Shown: positions 10,286 through 18,570 of the stretch, piece by piece
Position numbering within the stretch: position 1 is the first letter of the stretch
Layout: each line of letters opens with the position of its first letter
DNA from: Nannocystis punicea
GTDB lineage: Bacteria; Myxococcota_A; Polyangia; Nannocystales; Nannocystaceae
Reading direction: 5' to 3'
Assembly: GCF_026965555.1 (NCBI RefSeq)
Contig: NZ_CP114040.1
Span: forward strand, 12,607,501-12,671,500
Length of the DNA: 64,000 nt
Notes under the pieces: model-generated
Database searches by the model: none
Seen by the model: only the letters and a program-made list of their open reading frames with translations
Told to the model about the DNA's origin: nothing
Position numbers and translations under genes: made by a program

Positions 10286-10695
10286 TCTGGGACCTGGCGC
10301 TCGAGACAGGTCGAGAGTGGAGCATCGCGGGCGATGCTTCGGCATGAAGGCCTCGTTCGGTGTGCGCTCCGCGGTCGGATCGCGAAGTAACCTGGCGTTT
10401 GAGACAGGGCGCGTTCCGGGTGCGGTTCAAGGGACTCGCACACGGTGCCTCGGCGAGAGGGCCGCGGCCCGTCTCGTGCGGTTTGAACCTGGCATTCGAG
10501 ATGAGCCGCGAGGATCGCTCGGGCGAGGGCGGTCGGGGCGCGCGCTGCCTCGAGGCGCGAGGGAGCGGAGCTGAGCTGCGAATGAAGCTGGCTTTTGGGG
10601 CAGCTCGAAGAATCAGCGGTCGGGGCGCGATTCGGGGCCTGTGAGGGCGCGGAGTCGGGCCGCGGATGAAGCTGGCTTTTGGGCCAGATTCAGAA
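10286..10695. repeat. Tandem degenerate ~80-100 bp repeats, echoes of the phosphatase 3' end
   Basis: No gene is seen in this convergent gap. A CTGGC-centred segment recurs near 10292, 10390, 10487, 10586 and 10670, spaced about 80-100 bp. The units at about 10530-10600 and 10611-10690 also carry GTCGGGGCGCG, GAGGGCGCGGAG and GATGAAGCTGGCTTTTGGG. The last unit aligns well with the 3' end of the phosphatase gene from 10696 on, including a TCA at 10613 matching the true stop at 10696. The older units toward E3 are more diverged. Confidence 0.7.
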
Positions 10696-11376
10696 TCAGC
10701 GCGGAGGGCGGGGTTCGAAGGCCGCGAGGGCGCGGAGCTGGGCCGGTTTGAGGCGGATGCCGGGGCGCACGCGTTGCAGCATGGCGAGGGCTTCGGCGGG
10801 GTCGGTGGCCAGGCCGCGGACGATGAGCACCGCGGCGGCGAAGGTGCCGGTGCGGCCGTGGCCCTGGGCGCAGTGGATGAAGACGGTCTGCGAGGAGGCG
10901 GCGACTTCTTCGACCAGGGCGCGGAACTCGGCGGGAGCGGCTCGGCCGGCGTCGAGGGTGGGCAGCGAGCGGTAGGCGGCGGCCGAGCGCACGCCCGGTG
11001 GTTCGGGGAACTCGGCGGTCAGGTCGATGATGAGCTCGACGTTCGCCGGAAGCTCGCGGGGGAGCAGGCGGCGGCCGATCAGCACGCCGGGGACCAGCTC
11101 GCACCACGCGGGCTCGCGCCTGGAGAGGCGCAGGCCGTGCCAGACGGCGGCGACGAGCCCATGGAACGGCAGCAGCGCGAGGCGATGGAGCGGGGCGATG
11201 GTGCCGTCGCTGCGCTTGCCGAACATGCGCGCGCCGAGGCCGGCGTAGGCTGCGGCGACGAGGGCGAACGAGAGGGCGGGCCAGGCGAGGAGCCAGGTCC
11301 AGCCGCCGAACCACACGGCCGGGGCCAGGAGCATGGCGGCGTAGGCGGCGAAGACGAAGACGTAGGCGGCGTACAT
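10696..11376 (-). CDS. Membrane-anchored dual-specificity protein phosphatase
   Basis: The 226 residues begin with two hydrophobic helices (about 5-25 and 27-48), followed by a cytoplasmic tyrosine/dual-specificity phosphatase domain. The signature HCAQGHGRTG (CX5R; Cys near 167) is intact. A possible general-acid Asp lies in LPTLDAG upstream. It should dephosphorylate phosphotyrosine, phosphoserine or a phospholipid at the membrane; the substrate cannot be told from sequence. The start at 11376 (MYAAYVFVFAAY) puts the membrane segment first. Partial copies of its 5' end lie upstream, and partial copies of its 3' end lie downstream. Confidence 0.88.
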   Translation of the reverse strand: MYAAYVFVFAAYAAMLLAPAVWFGGWTWLLAWPALSFALVAAAYAGLGARMFGKRSDGTIAPLHRLALLPFHGLVAAVWHGLRLSRREPAWCELVPGVLIGRRLLPRELPANVELIIDLTAEFPEPPGVRSAAAYRSLPTLDAGRAAPAEFRALVEEVAASSQTVFIHCAQGHGRTGTFAAAVLIVRGLATDPAEALAMLQRVRPGIRLKPAQLRALAAFEPRPPR

Positions 11377-11389
11377 CGGGACGGTTCAG

Positions 11390-11520
11390 CTGCCGAATCA
11401 CAGGGCCGAGAGCATGGCGGCGAAGACGTGAGAGGCGTACATCCGGGAGGATGGTGGTGCAGGGGAACCACGCGCGTGCATCGGCCGGCGTACGCGGAGG
11501 CGACGAGCGCGAACGATCGG
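11390..11520. repeat. Degenerate copies of the phosphatase 5' region
   Basis: Bases 11400-11456 resemble the first codons of the phosphatase gene (about 11322-11380: GAGCATGGCGGCG, GGCGTACATC). Bases 11478-11520 resemble 11230-11275 of the same gene (GGCCGGCGTACG, GGCGACGAGCGCGAACGA). The two blocks are in the order expected from a tandem duplication followed by loss of the middle. No open gene remains. Confidence 0.6.
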
Positions 11521-11524
11521 GGTA

Positions 11525-11767
11525 TCAGTCGATCTCGACCGTCATACCGATCTCCTTCATCTCCGCGACAGCAGCCGCGAGCAGTCGCTTCTTGGTCGCG
11601 TCGTCGAGCGGTTCGCCTGTATTCGGAGGGCCCCATGTCTTCAGCATGGCCGAGAAGATCACGAAGTCCGGTGAGCCGTGGCCCGGCAGCAGGGCTTCGC
11701 CCGGGATCGTGACTGGTTTACCGTCGAACTCGAACTCGATGTGTCCGCGCGTCATGTGCTTGATCAT
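11525..11767 (-). CDS. Small protein, possibly Imm74-like
   Basis: The 80 residues run MIKHMTRGHIEFEFDGKPV to KEIGMTVEID. The pattern of an IEFEFDGK-type strand, IPGEAL, DFVIFSAMLKTW and a C-terminal KKRLLAAAVAEM helix resembles the Imm74 family, assigned as immunity proteins of polymorphic toxins (family knowledge, uncertain here). The ATG at 11767 has AGAGG about 6 bp upstream. No toxin gene is visible next to it. It lies 80 bp downstream of the amidotransferase gene on the same strand and may be co-transcribed with it. A soluble cytoplasmic protein is expected. Confidence 0.6.
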   Translation of the reverse strand: MIKHMTRGHIEFEFDGKPVTIPGEALLPGHGSPDFVIFSAMLKTWGPPNTGEPLDDATKKRLLAAAVAEMKEIGMTVEID

Positions 11768-11847
11768 GGAGCGCCTCTCTGGCCCGAGCTCATCGTTCTC
11801 GTCGACGCGGAGGGTGTAGGCGCTGATGAAGGCGAGCTCCGCGAGGG

Positions 11848-12726
11848 TCAGTGGGCGCGGCGGTCGACGGGTTCGCCGGCGCGGAAGCGCTGCATCTGCA
11901 TGCGGCCGTCGGCGCCGACCATGTCGCCGGGGCAGAGCGGGATCCACACGTTGTCGCCGTGGAGCGGCTCGCTCGAGAAGATCAAGTGACTGACGAAGCC
12001 GCGTTCGGGCGGCGGGGGGCGCTCGCACTCGCCGCTGTAGAAGGCGCAGGTCTCGCGCTCGGGGCAGCGCTGCTTGTGGGCGCTGAAGAACAGCTGCTTG
12101 CCGCCCTGGTGGCCGAGCATGACGTGACCGTTGGTGAGGACGAAGGTCAGGTAGGTCTCGTGCGGCGGGCCGTCGTTGTCGGTGTGGCAGGGGCCGGCCA
12201 GGGACTCGATCTCGACGAGGGCCTCGCGCACGGCGCTGGCGACCTCGGCGAGCGGGAAGCCCGGCCGGTGCAGTTCGTGGCGCTGCTGCATCTTGCCGAG
12301 GATCGAATAGAACAGGACTTCGCTGTCGGTCTTGCCGAGGATGAAGCGGCGCAAGATCGGCGGGACGCGAGCGACGAGCTGGTCGCGGATGCCGTCGAAG
12401 CCGGCGATGTTGCCGTTGTGGGCGAACACCCAGGCGCCGAACTGAAACGGGTGGGTGTTGATGGTCGACAGCTCGCCCTGGGTGGCCTTGCGAATGTGGG
12501 CGAGCACCGTCTCCGAGGTGACGATGCCGGAGACGTGGCGGAACAGGTGGTCGCTGACGGCCGCGGAGGCGCTCTTGATGACGTGCGGGGCGTTGGCGAC
12601 GTAATACGCGACGCCCCAACCGTCAGGGTGTCGGCAGCTCTGCTGCATCAAGGCGTTGTCGGCACTGACGAGGCTCCGGTGGACACCACTCTGCATGACG
12701 GAGCGAAAGCCGAAGATTCGACACAT
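11848..12726 (-). CDS. Class II glutamine amidotransferase (YafJ/EgtC-like)
   Basis: The 292 residues have an N-terminal nucleophile Cys directly after Met (MCRIFGFRS), exposed by removal of Met. It shows the class II glutaminase motifs HPDGWGVAYY, AHIRKATQG, NTHPFQFGAWVFAHNGNI and TDSEVLFY. The enzyme should release ammonia from glutamine or hydrolyse a gamma-glutamyl amide. There is no synthetase domain and the acceptor is unknown. Two CxxxxxC clusters (CPERETCAFYSGEC) near 220-235 could hold a metal. The gene is divergent from the acyl-CoA dehydrogenase gene. Confidence 0.9.
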   Translation of the reverse strand: MCRIFGFRSVMQSGVHRSLVSADNALMQQSCRHPDGWGVAYYVANAPHVIKSASAAVSDHLFRHVSGIVTSETVLAHIRKATQGELSTINTHPFQFGAWVFAHNGNIAGFDGIRDQLVARVPPILRRFILGKTDSEVLFYSILGKMQQRHELHRPGFPLAEVASAVREALVEIESLAGPCHTDNDGPPHETYLTFVLTNGHVMLGHQGGKQLFFSAHKQRCPERETCAFYSGECERPPPPERGFVSHLIFSSEPLHGDNVWIPLCPGDMVGADGRMQMQRFRAGEPVDRRAH

Positions 12727-12897
12727 GGAAGACGGCCTCAGAATACCACGCCGGAACGCTCAGGGAGCGCCGCAGCCGCCGCCGGCCCGCAGGACTGCCG
12801 CATTCGGCAATGTTGCCGTGCGCGCACGAGCGCGAGTCGGCGACGCGCGGCCGACGAGGTCCGCTCCAGCGGCCAGCGGAAGCGGCGGGGAACGGCG

Positions 12898-12928
12898 TTG
12901 ACAAGCTGATCGGGATCGGACTACGACG
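12898..12928 (+). promoter_or_regulatory. Possible sigma-70 promoter for the acyl-CoA dehydrogenase gene
   Basis: TTGACA at 12898-12903 matches the -35 consensus exactly. TACGAC at 12922-12927, after an 18-bp spacer, is a weak -10. The site lies 40 bp before the GTG start in a divergent gap. The -10 is poor, so this is only a candidate. Confidence 0.3.
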
Positions 12929-12966
12929 GGCTTCATGCCGGCACGTGTCCGGCGATCGAGGCCGAC

Positions 12967-14793
12967 GTGATCACTGCCCAGAATCACTACAAGAGCAACC
13001 TGCGCGACATCTTCTTCAATCTGTTCGAGGTCCTGAAGATCCAGGACGGCACGCTCGGCAAGGGCGTCTATTCGCACATGGACGAAGAGACAGTCCGCTC
13101 GACGCTCGAGGGCTACGAGGAATTCTGCCAGAAGGAGCTGGCGCCGTCGTGGGCGCTGTCGGATCGCGTCCCGCTCGAGCTCGACAAGGAGAGCGGCACA
13201 GTCAAGCTGCCGCCCGCGGTGGCGCGATCGATCCGCGCGAGCCTCGAGCAAGGCTGGCCGCTGCTCAACCTGCCCGAGCACCTCGGCGGCAGCGGCGCGC
13301 CGCCGTCGGTGGCGTGGAGCGCGTTCGAGCTGACCGCGGGCGCCAACGCGGCGGTGGCGTTCTACCTGTTCGGGCCGCTCATCGCCCACATCATCGACCG
13401 CCTCGGCACCGAGGAGCAGCGCAAGCGCTTCGCCAAGCCGATGATCGAGCACCACTGGGGCGGCTCGATGGTGTTGACGGAGCCGGACGCGGGCTCGGAC
13501 GTCGGCGCGGGCCGCACGAAGGCGCGGCCGGTCGAGGGCGGGGTGTGGGAGATCGAAGGCGTCAAGCGCTTCATCACCAACGGCGACTTCGACGCGGTCG
13601 ACAACATCGTGCACCTGGTGCTGGCGCGACCCGAGGGGGCCGGGCCGGGGACGAAGGGGCTGTCGATGTTCATCGTGCCCAAGTTCTGGGTGAACGAGGA
13701 CGGCAGCCTCGGCGAGCGCAACGGGGTCTACTGCACCAACATCGAGCACAAGATGGGGATCAAGGCCTCGGCGACCTGCGAGCTGACGTTCGGCGAGCGT
13801 CACCCGGCCCGCGGCTTCCTGGTCGGCGAGGTGCACGACGGCATCCGCCAGATGTTCCACGTCATCGAGCACGCGCGCATGGCCGTCGGCGCGAAGTCGA
13901 TGGCGACGCTGTCGACGGCGTACCTCAATGCGCTCGAGTTCGCGAAGATCCGCGTGCAGGGCCCGGACCTGCTGCGCGCGACCGACAAGACGGCGCCGCG
14001 CGTCCGCATCATCGAGCACCCCGACGTGCGCCGGATGCTGATGCTGCAGAAGTCCTTCGCCGAGGGCATGCGCGCGCTGACGCTGTTCACGGCGTCGGTG
14101 CAGGACGCGGTCGAGCTCAAGGGCGGCCACGGCAGCGCCGACAGCGACGACGTCGACAAGCTGAACGACCTGCTGCTGCCGCTGGTGAAGGGCTACTGCT
14201 CGGAGAAGGTGTACGAGCTGCTGGCGGTGTCGCTGCAGACGTACGGCGGCTCGGGCTACTGCCAGGACTACCCGATCGAGCAGTACATCCGCGATCAGAA
14301 GATCGACTCGCTGTACGAGGGGACGACGCACATCCAGGCGCTCGACCTGTTCTTCCGCAAGATCGTGCGCGACGGGGGGTCGACGGTGCGCAGCCTGCTC
14401 GGCCGCGTCGAGGCGACGCTCGGCGAGGTCGACGCGAAGGGGCCGCTGGCGGTCGAGCACGCGGCGCTGTCGCGGGCGCTCGCCGACCTGCAGGGCATCT
14501 ACATGACGATGCCGCAGAAGCTGCAAGAGTCGCTCTACCACGTCGGCTTCCAGGGTAACCGGATCCTGTTCGCGACCGCGGAGGTGGTGATCGGCTGGCT
14601 GCTGCTGCGCCAGGGGATCGCTGCGGCGGCGGCCCGCGAGACGGCGACCGACAAGGACCGCGATTTCTATCAGGGCAAGCTGGCGGCGATCCGCTTCTAC
14701 GCCCGCAACGTGCTGCCGGGCGTGACGCTGACGCGCAAGCTGATCGAGCAGGGGACGCTCGAGCTGCTCGAGGTGCCCGAAGGGGCGTTCTGA
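12967..14793 (+). CDS. Acyl-CoA dehydrogenase family protein
   Basis: It should oxidise an acyl-CoA at the alpha-beta bond with FAD, feeding electrons to ETF. The 608 residues exceed the usual ~380 because of an extra C-terminal helical domain, as in long-chain FadE5-like and AidB-like members. Recognised parts are the middle beta domain (VLTEPDAGSDVGAGRTKA), KRFITNGDFD and HKMGIKASATCELTF. The catalytic Glu region is SLYEGTTHIQALDLFFRKI near 445-465, and the flavin segment is QTYGGSGYCQDYPIEQYIRDQKI. The GTG at 12967 is used because homology begins there and GATCGAGG precedes it. It stands alone between a divergent amidotransferase gene and a convergent lipoprotein gene. Confidence 0.93.
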   Translation: MITAQNHYKSNLRDIFFNLFEVLKIQDGTLGKGVYSHMDEETVRSTLEGYEEFCQKELAPSWALSDRVPLELDKESGTVKLPPAVARSIRASLEQGWPLLNLPEHLGGSGAPPSVAWSAFELTAGANAAVAFYLFGPLIAHIIDRLGTEEQRKRFAKPMIEHHWGGSMVLTEPDAGSDVGAGRTKARPVEGGVWEIEGVKRFITNGDFDAVDNIVHLVLARPEGAGPGTKGLSMFIVPKFWVNEDGSLGERNGVYCTNIEHKMGIKASATCELTFGERHPARGFLVGEVHDGIRQMFHVIEHARMAVGAKSMATLSTAYLNALEFAKIRVQGPDLLRATDKTAPRVRIIEHPDVRRMLMLQKSFAEGMRALTLFTASVQDAVELKGGHGSADSDDVDKLNDLLLPLVKGYCSEKVYELLAVSLQTYGGSGYCQDYPIEQYIRDQKIDSLYEGTTHIQALDLFFRKIVRDGGSTVRSLLGRVEATLGEVDAKGPLAVEHAALSRALADLQGIYMTMPQKLQESLYHVGFQGNRILFATAEVVIGWLLLRQGIAAAAARETATDKDRDFYQGKLAAIRFYARNVLPGVTLTRKLIEQGTLELLEVPEGAF

Positions 14794-14958
14794 GCGTGTA
14801 GCGAAGGCGCGGCCGCGAGCGTGCGGCCGCGCGTTCAGTTCGTTTCGGCGGAGAGCTCGGCGAACGAGTCGGCGCTGGCGATCGGGCGGTCGAGGCGCTG
14901 CTCGTGCTCGGCGACCGACCGTCGAGTAGCGAGGCGTTCCGAGCGTGCAGCGGCGCGT
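14794..14958. repeat. Convergent junction with echoes of both gene 3' ends
   Basis: Bases 14830-14915 closely follow the 3' end of the next gene (14954-15050), with GCGTTCAG, CGTTTCG, AACGAGTCGGCG and TCGAGGCGCTGCT in the same order. Bases 14932-14952 (GAGGCGTTCCGAGCGTGCAG) follow the stop region of the dehydrogenase gene (GGGGCGTTCTGAGCGTGTAG at 14783-14802). The unit [3' end A + spacer + 3' end B] therefore appears about twice. Confidence 0.65.
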
Positions 14959-15534
14959 TCAGCCCGTTTCGTCGGGGCACTCGGGGAACGAGTCGGCGAG
15001 GTGCAAGCCGGCGAGGAGGCAATCGAGGCGCTGCTTGTGCTCGGCGAGGGTCAGGCAGGTCGCGAAGTAGTCCGCAGGCTCGAGGGTGTGGCGGTTGGCG
15101 GCGAAGTCGAAGGTCAGGCCGAAGGTGTGGCATTCGAGGTCGATGCCGCCGCCTCCGGCGAGCACGTGGAACTCGCCGAAGTAGCCGCCGTCGCCGCCCT
15201 TCCAGTCGTAGTGGAAGCGGCTCGGCTCGCGGTCACGGAGTAGCCCGAGGATGCAGATGGTGGCCTCTTCGGCGTCCTCGCTCAGCTCGCCGCAAGGTTC
15301 GGGGGCATCGCACACGCGCAGCGGAGGATCGCTGCAGGTCAGGTAGGCCGGGTAGCACGAGCAGGGGTCGCTCGCGGCTGCGGTGGTCGTGCTGCCCGTG
15401 CTGGTCGCGCCGGTGGTGGTCTCGGCGGTGGTGGTGGTCGTCGTGCCGGTGCCGGCGGTCGCGCTGTCGCTGCGGGATGGCGAACAGCCGGCGCTGCCGG
15501 CGAGCAACAGCGCGAGGCCGAGGTCGCGAGACAT
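14959..15534 (-). CDS. Cys-rich lipoprotein with Thr-rich linker
   Basis: The 191 residues start with a lipoprotein signal (MSRDLGLALLLAGSAGC). A linker of about 35 residues, mostly Thr/Ala/Ser/Gly, follows, then a Cys-rich domain (CSCYPAYLTCSDPPLRVCDAPEPC). The remainder contains HYDWKGGDGGYFGEFHVL and ends with a conserved-looking C...C pair. It is exported and lipid-anchored; no enzyme motif is recognised and the function is unknown. The ATG at 15534 gives the signal peptide directly. A decayed copy of the 3' end lies just downstream. Confidence 0.78.
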   Translation of the reverse strand: MSRDLGLALLLAGSAGCSPSRSDSATAGTGTTTTTTAETTTGATSTGSTTTAAASDPCSCYPAYLTCSDPPLRVCDAPEPCGELSEDAEEATICILGLLRDREPSRFHYDWKGGDGGYFGEFHVLAGGGGIDLECHTFGLTFDFAANRHTLEPADYFATCLTLAEHKQRLDCLLAGLHLADSFPECPDETG

Positions 15535-15716
15535 TCGGCCATGCTATCACGCGCCCTCCGCCGCGAGCGTCGGTGGCGAGCAGCAGTGCAACAGAGGCTC
15601 GAGGGCGTCAGGCACCGCGACGCAGGGTCGCAGCGCGGGCGCTCACGAGTGAGGCTCGCTCGCCCGCTCGCGGAGGGGCGCGCGCGTGGGCGGGACTTGC
15701 TACTCTTCGCGCGACC

Positions 15717-16457
15717 ATGACTCACCGCGCTCCGCTCTTCCTCTCGCTCCTCGTGTTCGCCTGTCAGAATCCCGCAGGGCCACCGGCGGCCAAGTCGGGG
15801 CCGGAGGTCAAGGCGACCGAGCCGCCGGCGAAGAGCGACCCGCACGCGGCGAATCCCCACGCGGCGAATCCCCACGGGGCCGGGCCTCACGGCGCGGCGG
15901 AGCCGGCAGCGGAGACGTCGCGGCCGGCGCGAGAGGCCGTCAATCCGCATCCCGTGACGCCCAGCGGGAAGACGCGCGAGGAGGTGGTGCCAGGCCTCAA
16001 CTACAACGTGCCGGAGGAGTGGACGCGCAAGCCGGGCTCTTCGGCGATGCGGCTGGCCGAGTTCACGCTGCCCGGGCCGGGCGGCGACGCGGAGCTGGCG
16101 GTGTACCGCTTCGCGGGCGGGGGTGGCGACGCGAACTCGAACGTGCACCGCTGGCGCACTCAATTCGCGAAGGCCGACGGGACGCCGCTCGGCGACAGCG
16201 ACGGCGAGGTGCAGGAGGTGTCCAAGCCGCCGCTGAAGGTGACGCTGGTCGACCTGACGGGCACGTACGTGGCCCAGGTGACGCCCGGGGCGTCGGAGCG
16301 CTACAACGACCCGAACTACCGCATGCTGGCGGCGATCGTCGAGGGCGCAGGCGACCCGTACTTCTTCAAGGCGGTCGGGCCGGAGACGACGCTGGCGGTG
16401 TGGAAGCCGACGTTCACGACCTTCGCCGACGCGATCACGGCCACGCCCGCGAAGTAG
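15717..16457 (+). CDS. Lipoprotein with His-rich (NPHA/GPHG) repeat
   Basis: The 246 residues carry a lipoprotein signal (MTHRAPLFLSLLVFAC). A low-complexity stretch near 45-65 contains the repeats DPHAANPHAANPHGAGPHG, a likely weak metal-binding or flexible tract. The C-terminal ~140 residues form a globular domain (LNYNVPEEWTRKPGSSAMR ... YFFKAVGPETTLAVWKPTFTTFADAI). This is reminiscent of periplasmic proteins whose domain starts with a 'P..W' motif and ends with a phenylalanine-rich 'F..F..S/A' helix. Envelope location is likely and the function is unknown. The ATG at 15717 is the only start that yields the signal peptide. Confidence 0.75.
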   Translation: MTHRAPLFLSLLVFACQNPAGPPAAKSGPEVKATEPPAKSDPHAANPHAANPHGAGPHGAAEPAAETSRPAREAVNPHPVTPSGKTREEVVPGLNYNVPEEWTRKPGSSAMRLAEFTLPGPGGDAELAVYRFAGGGGDANSNVHRWRTQFAKADGTPLGDSDGEVQEVSKPPLKVTLVDLTGTYVAQVTPGASERYNDPNYRMLAAIVEGAGDPYFFKAVGPETTLAVWKPTFTTFADAITATPAK

Positions 16458-16461
16458 GAGC

Positions 16462-16480
16462 CTGCCCTTTCGGGCAGATA
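16462..16480 (+). terminator. Hairpin after the His-rich lipoprotein gene
   Basis: CTGCCC at 16462-16467 pairs with GGGCAG at 16472-16477 around TTTC, 4 bp after the stop codon. No T tract follows. Related hairpins (CTGTCTTTTCGGGCATG and similar) recur in the repeat array that follows. Confidence 0.5.
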
Positions 16481-16919
16481 CGTACGAAGACCGTCGACGC
16501 GGCGCGGCGATGGTCTGTCTTTTCGGGCATGTTCTCGCGAGGGCCCGCGAAGGCGCCGGCGCGGCGGTGAAGACGGTCCGTCTCCTCGGCCATGCGCGTA
16601 CGGGCCCAAAGGTGCCGGCGCGGTGACGATGAGGCGAACTGTCTTTTCGGACATGTTTTAACGGAAGACCGAGGGGCGCCTGTGGGGGCCTCGCTACGAG
16701 CTGCCCGTCAGGATGTGCGTACGGACCGAAGGCGCCGGCGCGGCGACGATGAAGACAGAGTGTCTTTTCGAACAGATTTCAGGACGCGTTCGAGGGTCCG
16801 AGGCGCCGGCGCGGCGACGATATTGCGGTCTGTCTTTTTGGACATGTTTAACGGGCGGCCGAGAGGCGCCGGTGCGGCGTGTGGGGCGGTCATGTCCCTG
16901 TGGACATGTGATTTCGGCT
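16478..16919. repeat. Tandem ~60-70 bp repeat array with GACATGTC-type palindromes
   Basis: This convergent gap holds about seven imperfect units. Each has GGCGCCGGCGCGGCG (near 16551, 16611, 16730, 16801, 16863), GATGAAGACGGTCTGTCTTTTCGG-like DNA and an ACATG or GCATG palindrome. Palindromes occur near 16526, 16588, 16649, 16850, 16889 and 16901. The first unit joins the lipoprotein 3' end (GCCCGCGAAG), so the array looks like repeated copies of that gene end plus its hairpin. No gene was seen. Confidence 0.75.
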
Positions 16920-17516
16920 TCAGGCCTGGGCCCACAGAGCGGTGAAGGCGGCCACTTCGGCGTCGAGGAGGATGTCGAGGTCGGGGCGGTCGTTCATGCA
17001 CAGGAGGCGCTTGCGGCGGACGTCGAGGACGGCGATCGCAGCTTCGCGCGGGGTCTGCTCGCGGAGGACGCGGGCCATGAGGCGCGCGGCGATGTCCGAG
17101 AGCGTGTGCGGCAGCGGGTCCTCTTTAAAGTAGAGCTTGATGACGTGCGGGCGCCCGTCGATCTCGAGGCCGAGCTCGGGGTTCACGCTGATCGGGAGGC
17201 CCTGCAGGTAGCCGATCTGCCAGCCGGGCTCGAACCACTCGATCCGCCGCTGACCCCACCAGCCGAGGTACGCGTCGGCGATGTTGTCGAAGCGGCCGCC
17301 AGCGTTGGCCCGCGCGAGGTGGACGCGGATCTCCCACTTGTCCCCGGCGGCCGCGTGGGTGCGGATGATGGCCTCGCGCACGGGCCGGTAGAGGTCGGAA
17401 GTGGCGGTATACGGGCCGCGGTGCTTGATCTCGCGCACCTTGGCCAGCTTGCCGGTCATGCTGGGCCGGCCGACGAAGTCGACGAAGTCGGTCAACGAGA
17501 TGCGAGTCGAATCCAT
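16920..17516 (-). CDS. Conserved-looking hypothetical protein
   Basis: The 198 residues (MDSTRISLTDFVDFVGRPSM ... DAEVAAFTALWAQA) form a soluble, balanced sequence without signal or membrane segment. It has a plausible alpha/beta pattern (WEIRVHLARANAGGRFDNI, VIKLYFKEDPLPHTLSDIAARLMARVLR). Codon use and third-position GC are like those of the neighbours. I do not recognise the family. The Met at 17516 is the first start after an in-frame stop region, and no strong Shine-Dalgarno sequence is seen. It is convergent with the His-rich lipoprotein gene. Confidence 0.7.
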   Translation of the reverse strand: MDSTRISLTDFVDFVGRPSMTGKLAKVREIKHRGPYTATSDLYRPVREAIIRTHAAAGDKWEIRVHLARANAGGRFDNIADAYLGWWGQRRIEWFEPGWQIGYLQGLPISVNPELGLEIDGRPHVIKLYFKEDPLPHTLSDIAARLMARVLREQTPREAAIAVLDVRRKRLLCMNDRPDLDILLDAEVAAFTALWAQA

Positions 17517-18023
17517 GCGCTCCTCGAGTCGAGGAGGACCGTAGGCGATGATTTTGATCCGCTGCGGATCAAGCCTCCGAGGCCCTAAAGCGGTGAATTC
17601 GGGCGATCTACGCGAAGGGGCGGGTGCTGATCCGAATCAGATAAGGTCGCCGTGAATAGCGCGGCGAAAAAATGCGCGGACACGGCGAGGCCATGGGCGC
17701 GGAGAACGATGTGGCGAAGAGGTTGCGCGCGGGCGAAGCGTGCAAGCCGCGACGCAGGGCCGCGAGACGTCGAGCGGCCCGTCGGTACAGCGGGCAGGTG
17801 GTGCTGAGGACGGACGCTCGTGCTGGTGGTTGATGCCGCGGGCAGTGGGGTCGCGCAGAAGAAGATGGCGCGGCCGGCCAGCGCAACGGGCAGGTGGTGA
17901 GGGCGCGGCGCTCGTGGAAGCAGGCGAGCGGGGATGAGTTCAGCGGACGATTGCCGGGCCGGGGCGACGGGAGCTTGAAGAGGGAAAGCGTGCGAGCTGG
18001 CGCGGCGCGTGGAAGCGGCGGGC
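17517..18023. other. Non-coding gap upstream of the hypothetical gene
   Basis: No convincing gene is seen in 507 bp. A CGGGCAGGTGGTG-containing segment occurs at about 17790 and 17888 with similar flanks (CGCTCGTG). Together with GCGCAGCGGGCA at the fur 3' end (18028-18039), this hints at weak tandem copies of that gene end. The part nearest 17516 should hold the promoter of the hypothetical gene; a GATTTTGATCCGCTGCGGATCA palindrome lies near 17549-17570. Confidence 0.4.
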
Positions 18024-18464
18024 TCAGGCGCAGCGGGCACACTGGCCCTTGATGAGGATCTCGGAGATGTTGCCGACGACGGACTTGTTCGAGCCGGGGG
18101 CCGGGGTGAGCTTGACGCGGACGGTCGAGAGGCAGGTGACCTCGCCGCACTGGGTGCAGACGAAGTGCGGGTGCTCGGGGTGATGGGCCTCGCGGGCGCG
18201 CAGCTCGAAGCGCCAGACGTTGTCGCCGAGGTTGATGCGGTTCAGCAGGCCGGCGCGCGTGAGGTCGATGAGGTTGCGGTAGAGGGTGGCGGCGTCGAAG
18301 CCGTGGTGGGCGAGGGCCTCGACGAGCTCGCCGTGGCTGGAGGGGGTGCCGGTGCCGTGGAGGTGCTCGAGGACGGCGATCCGGGGGCCGGTGACGCGGA
18401 GGCCGGCCTCGCGGATGGCGTCGCGCAGGAGATCGAGCGAGGCGCGGGCTTTGGGGCGCGGCAT
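18024..18464 (-). CDS. Fur-family transcriptional regulator
   Basis: The 146 residues show an N-terminal winged helix (LRDAIREAGLRVTGPRIAVLEHL ... FDAATLYRNLIDLTRAGLLNRI). The C-terminal dimer/metal domain has HHPEHPHFVCTQCGEVTCL and a terminal CARC. The two CxxC pairs should bind structural zinc. It could be Fur, PerR or Zur; the regulatory metal cannot be told. The ATG at 18464 (MPRPKARASLD) is chosen; a GTG at 18482 is possible. It is divergent from dcd with a ~106-bp shared promoter region, and no clear Fur box was recognised there. Confidence 0.9.
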   Translation of the reverse strand: MPRPKARASLDLLRDAIREAGLRVTGPRIAVLEHLHGTGTPSSHGELVEALAHHGFDAATLYRNLIDLTRAGLLNRINLGDNVWRFELRAREAHHPEHPHFVCTQCGEVTCLSTVRVKLTPAPGSNKSVVGNISEILIKGQCARCA

Positions 18465-18570
18465 GCTGCAAGAGAATAGCACCGGCGGCCCAGCCGCAGC
18501 AGCAGGCCAGGGGCGGGCTCACGCGGGCGGGGCGCAGCAGCGGCCGCAGCTGTGGTATGCGGGGCCCGCC

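Noticed and set aside
11525..11846. Toxin-immunity module around the Imm74-like gene
   Set aside because: No toxin, secretion or Rhs gene lies within several kb, so only the small protein is reported.
12910..12966. Riboswitch or long leader before the acyl-CoA dehydrogenase gene
   Set aside because: Too short and without conserved stems; only a weak promoter is visible.
16478..16919. CRISPR or phage attachment array
   Set aside because: Units diverge throughout and contain no unique spacers between identical repeats.
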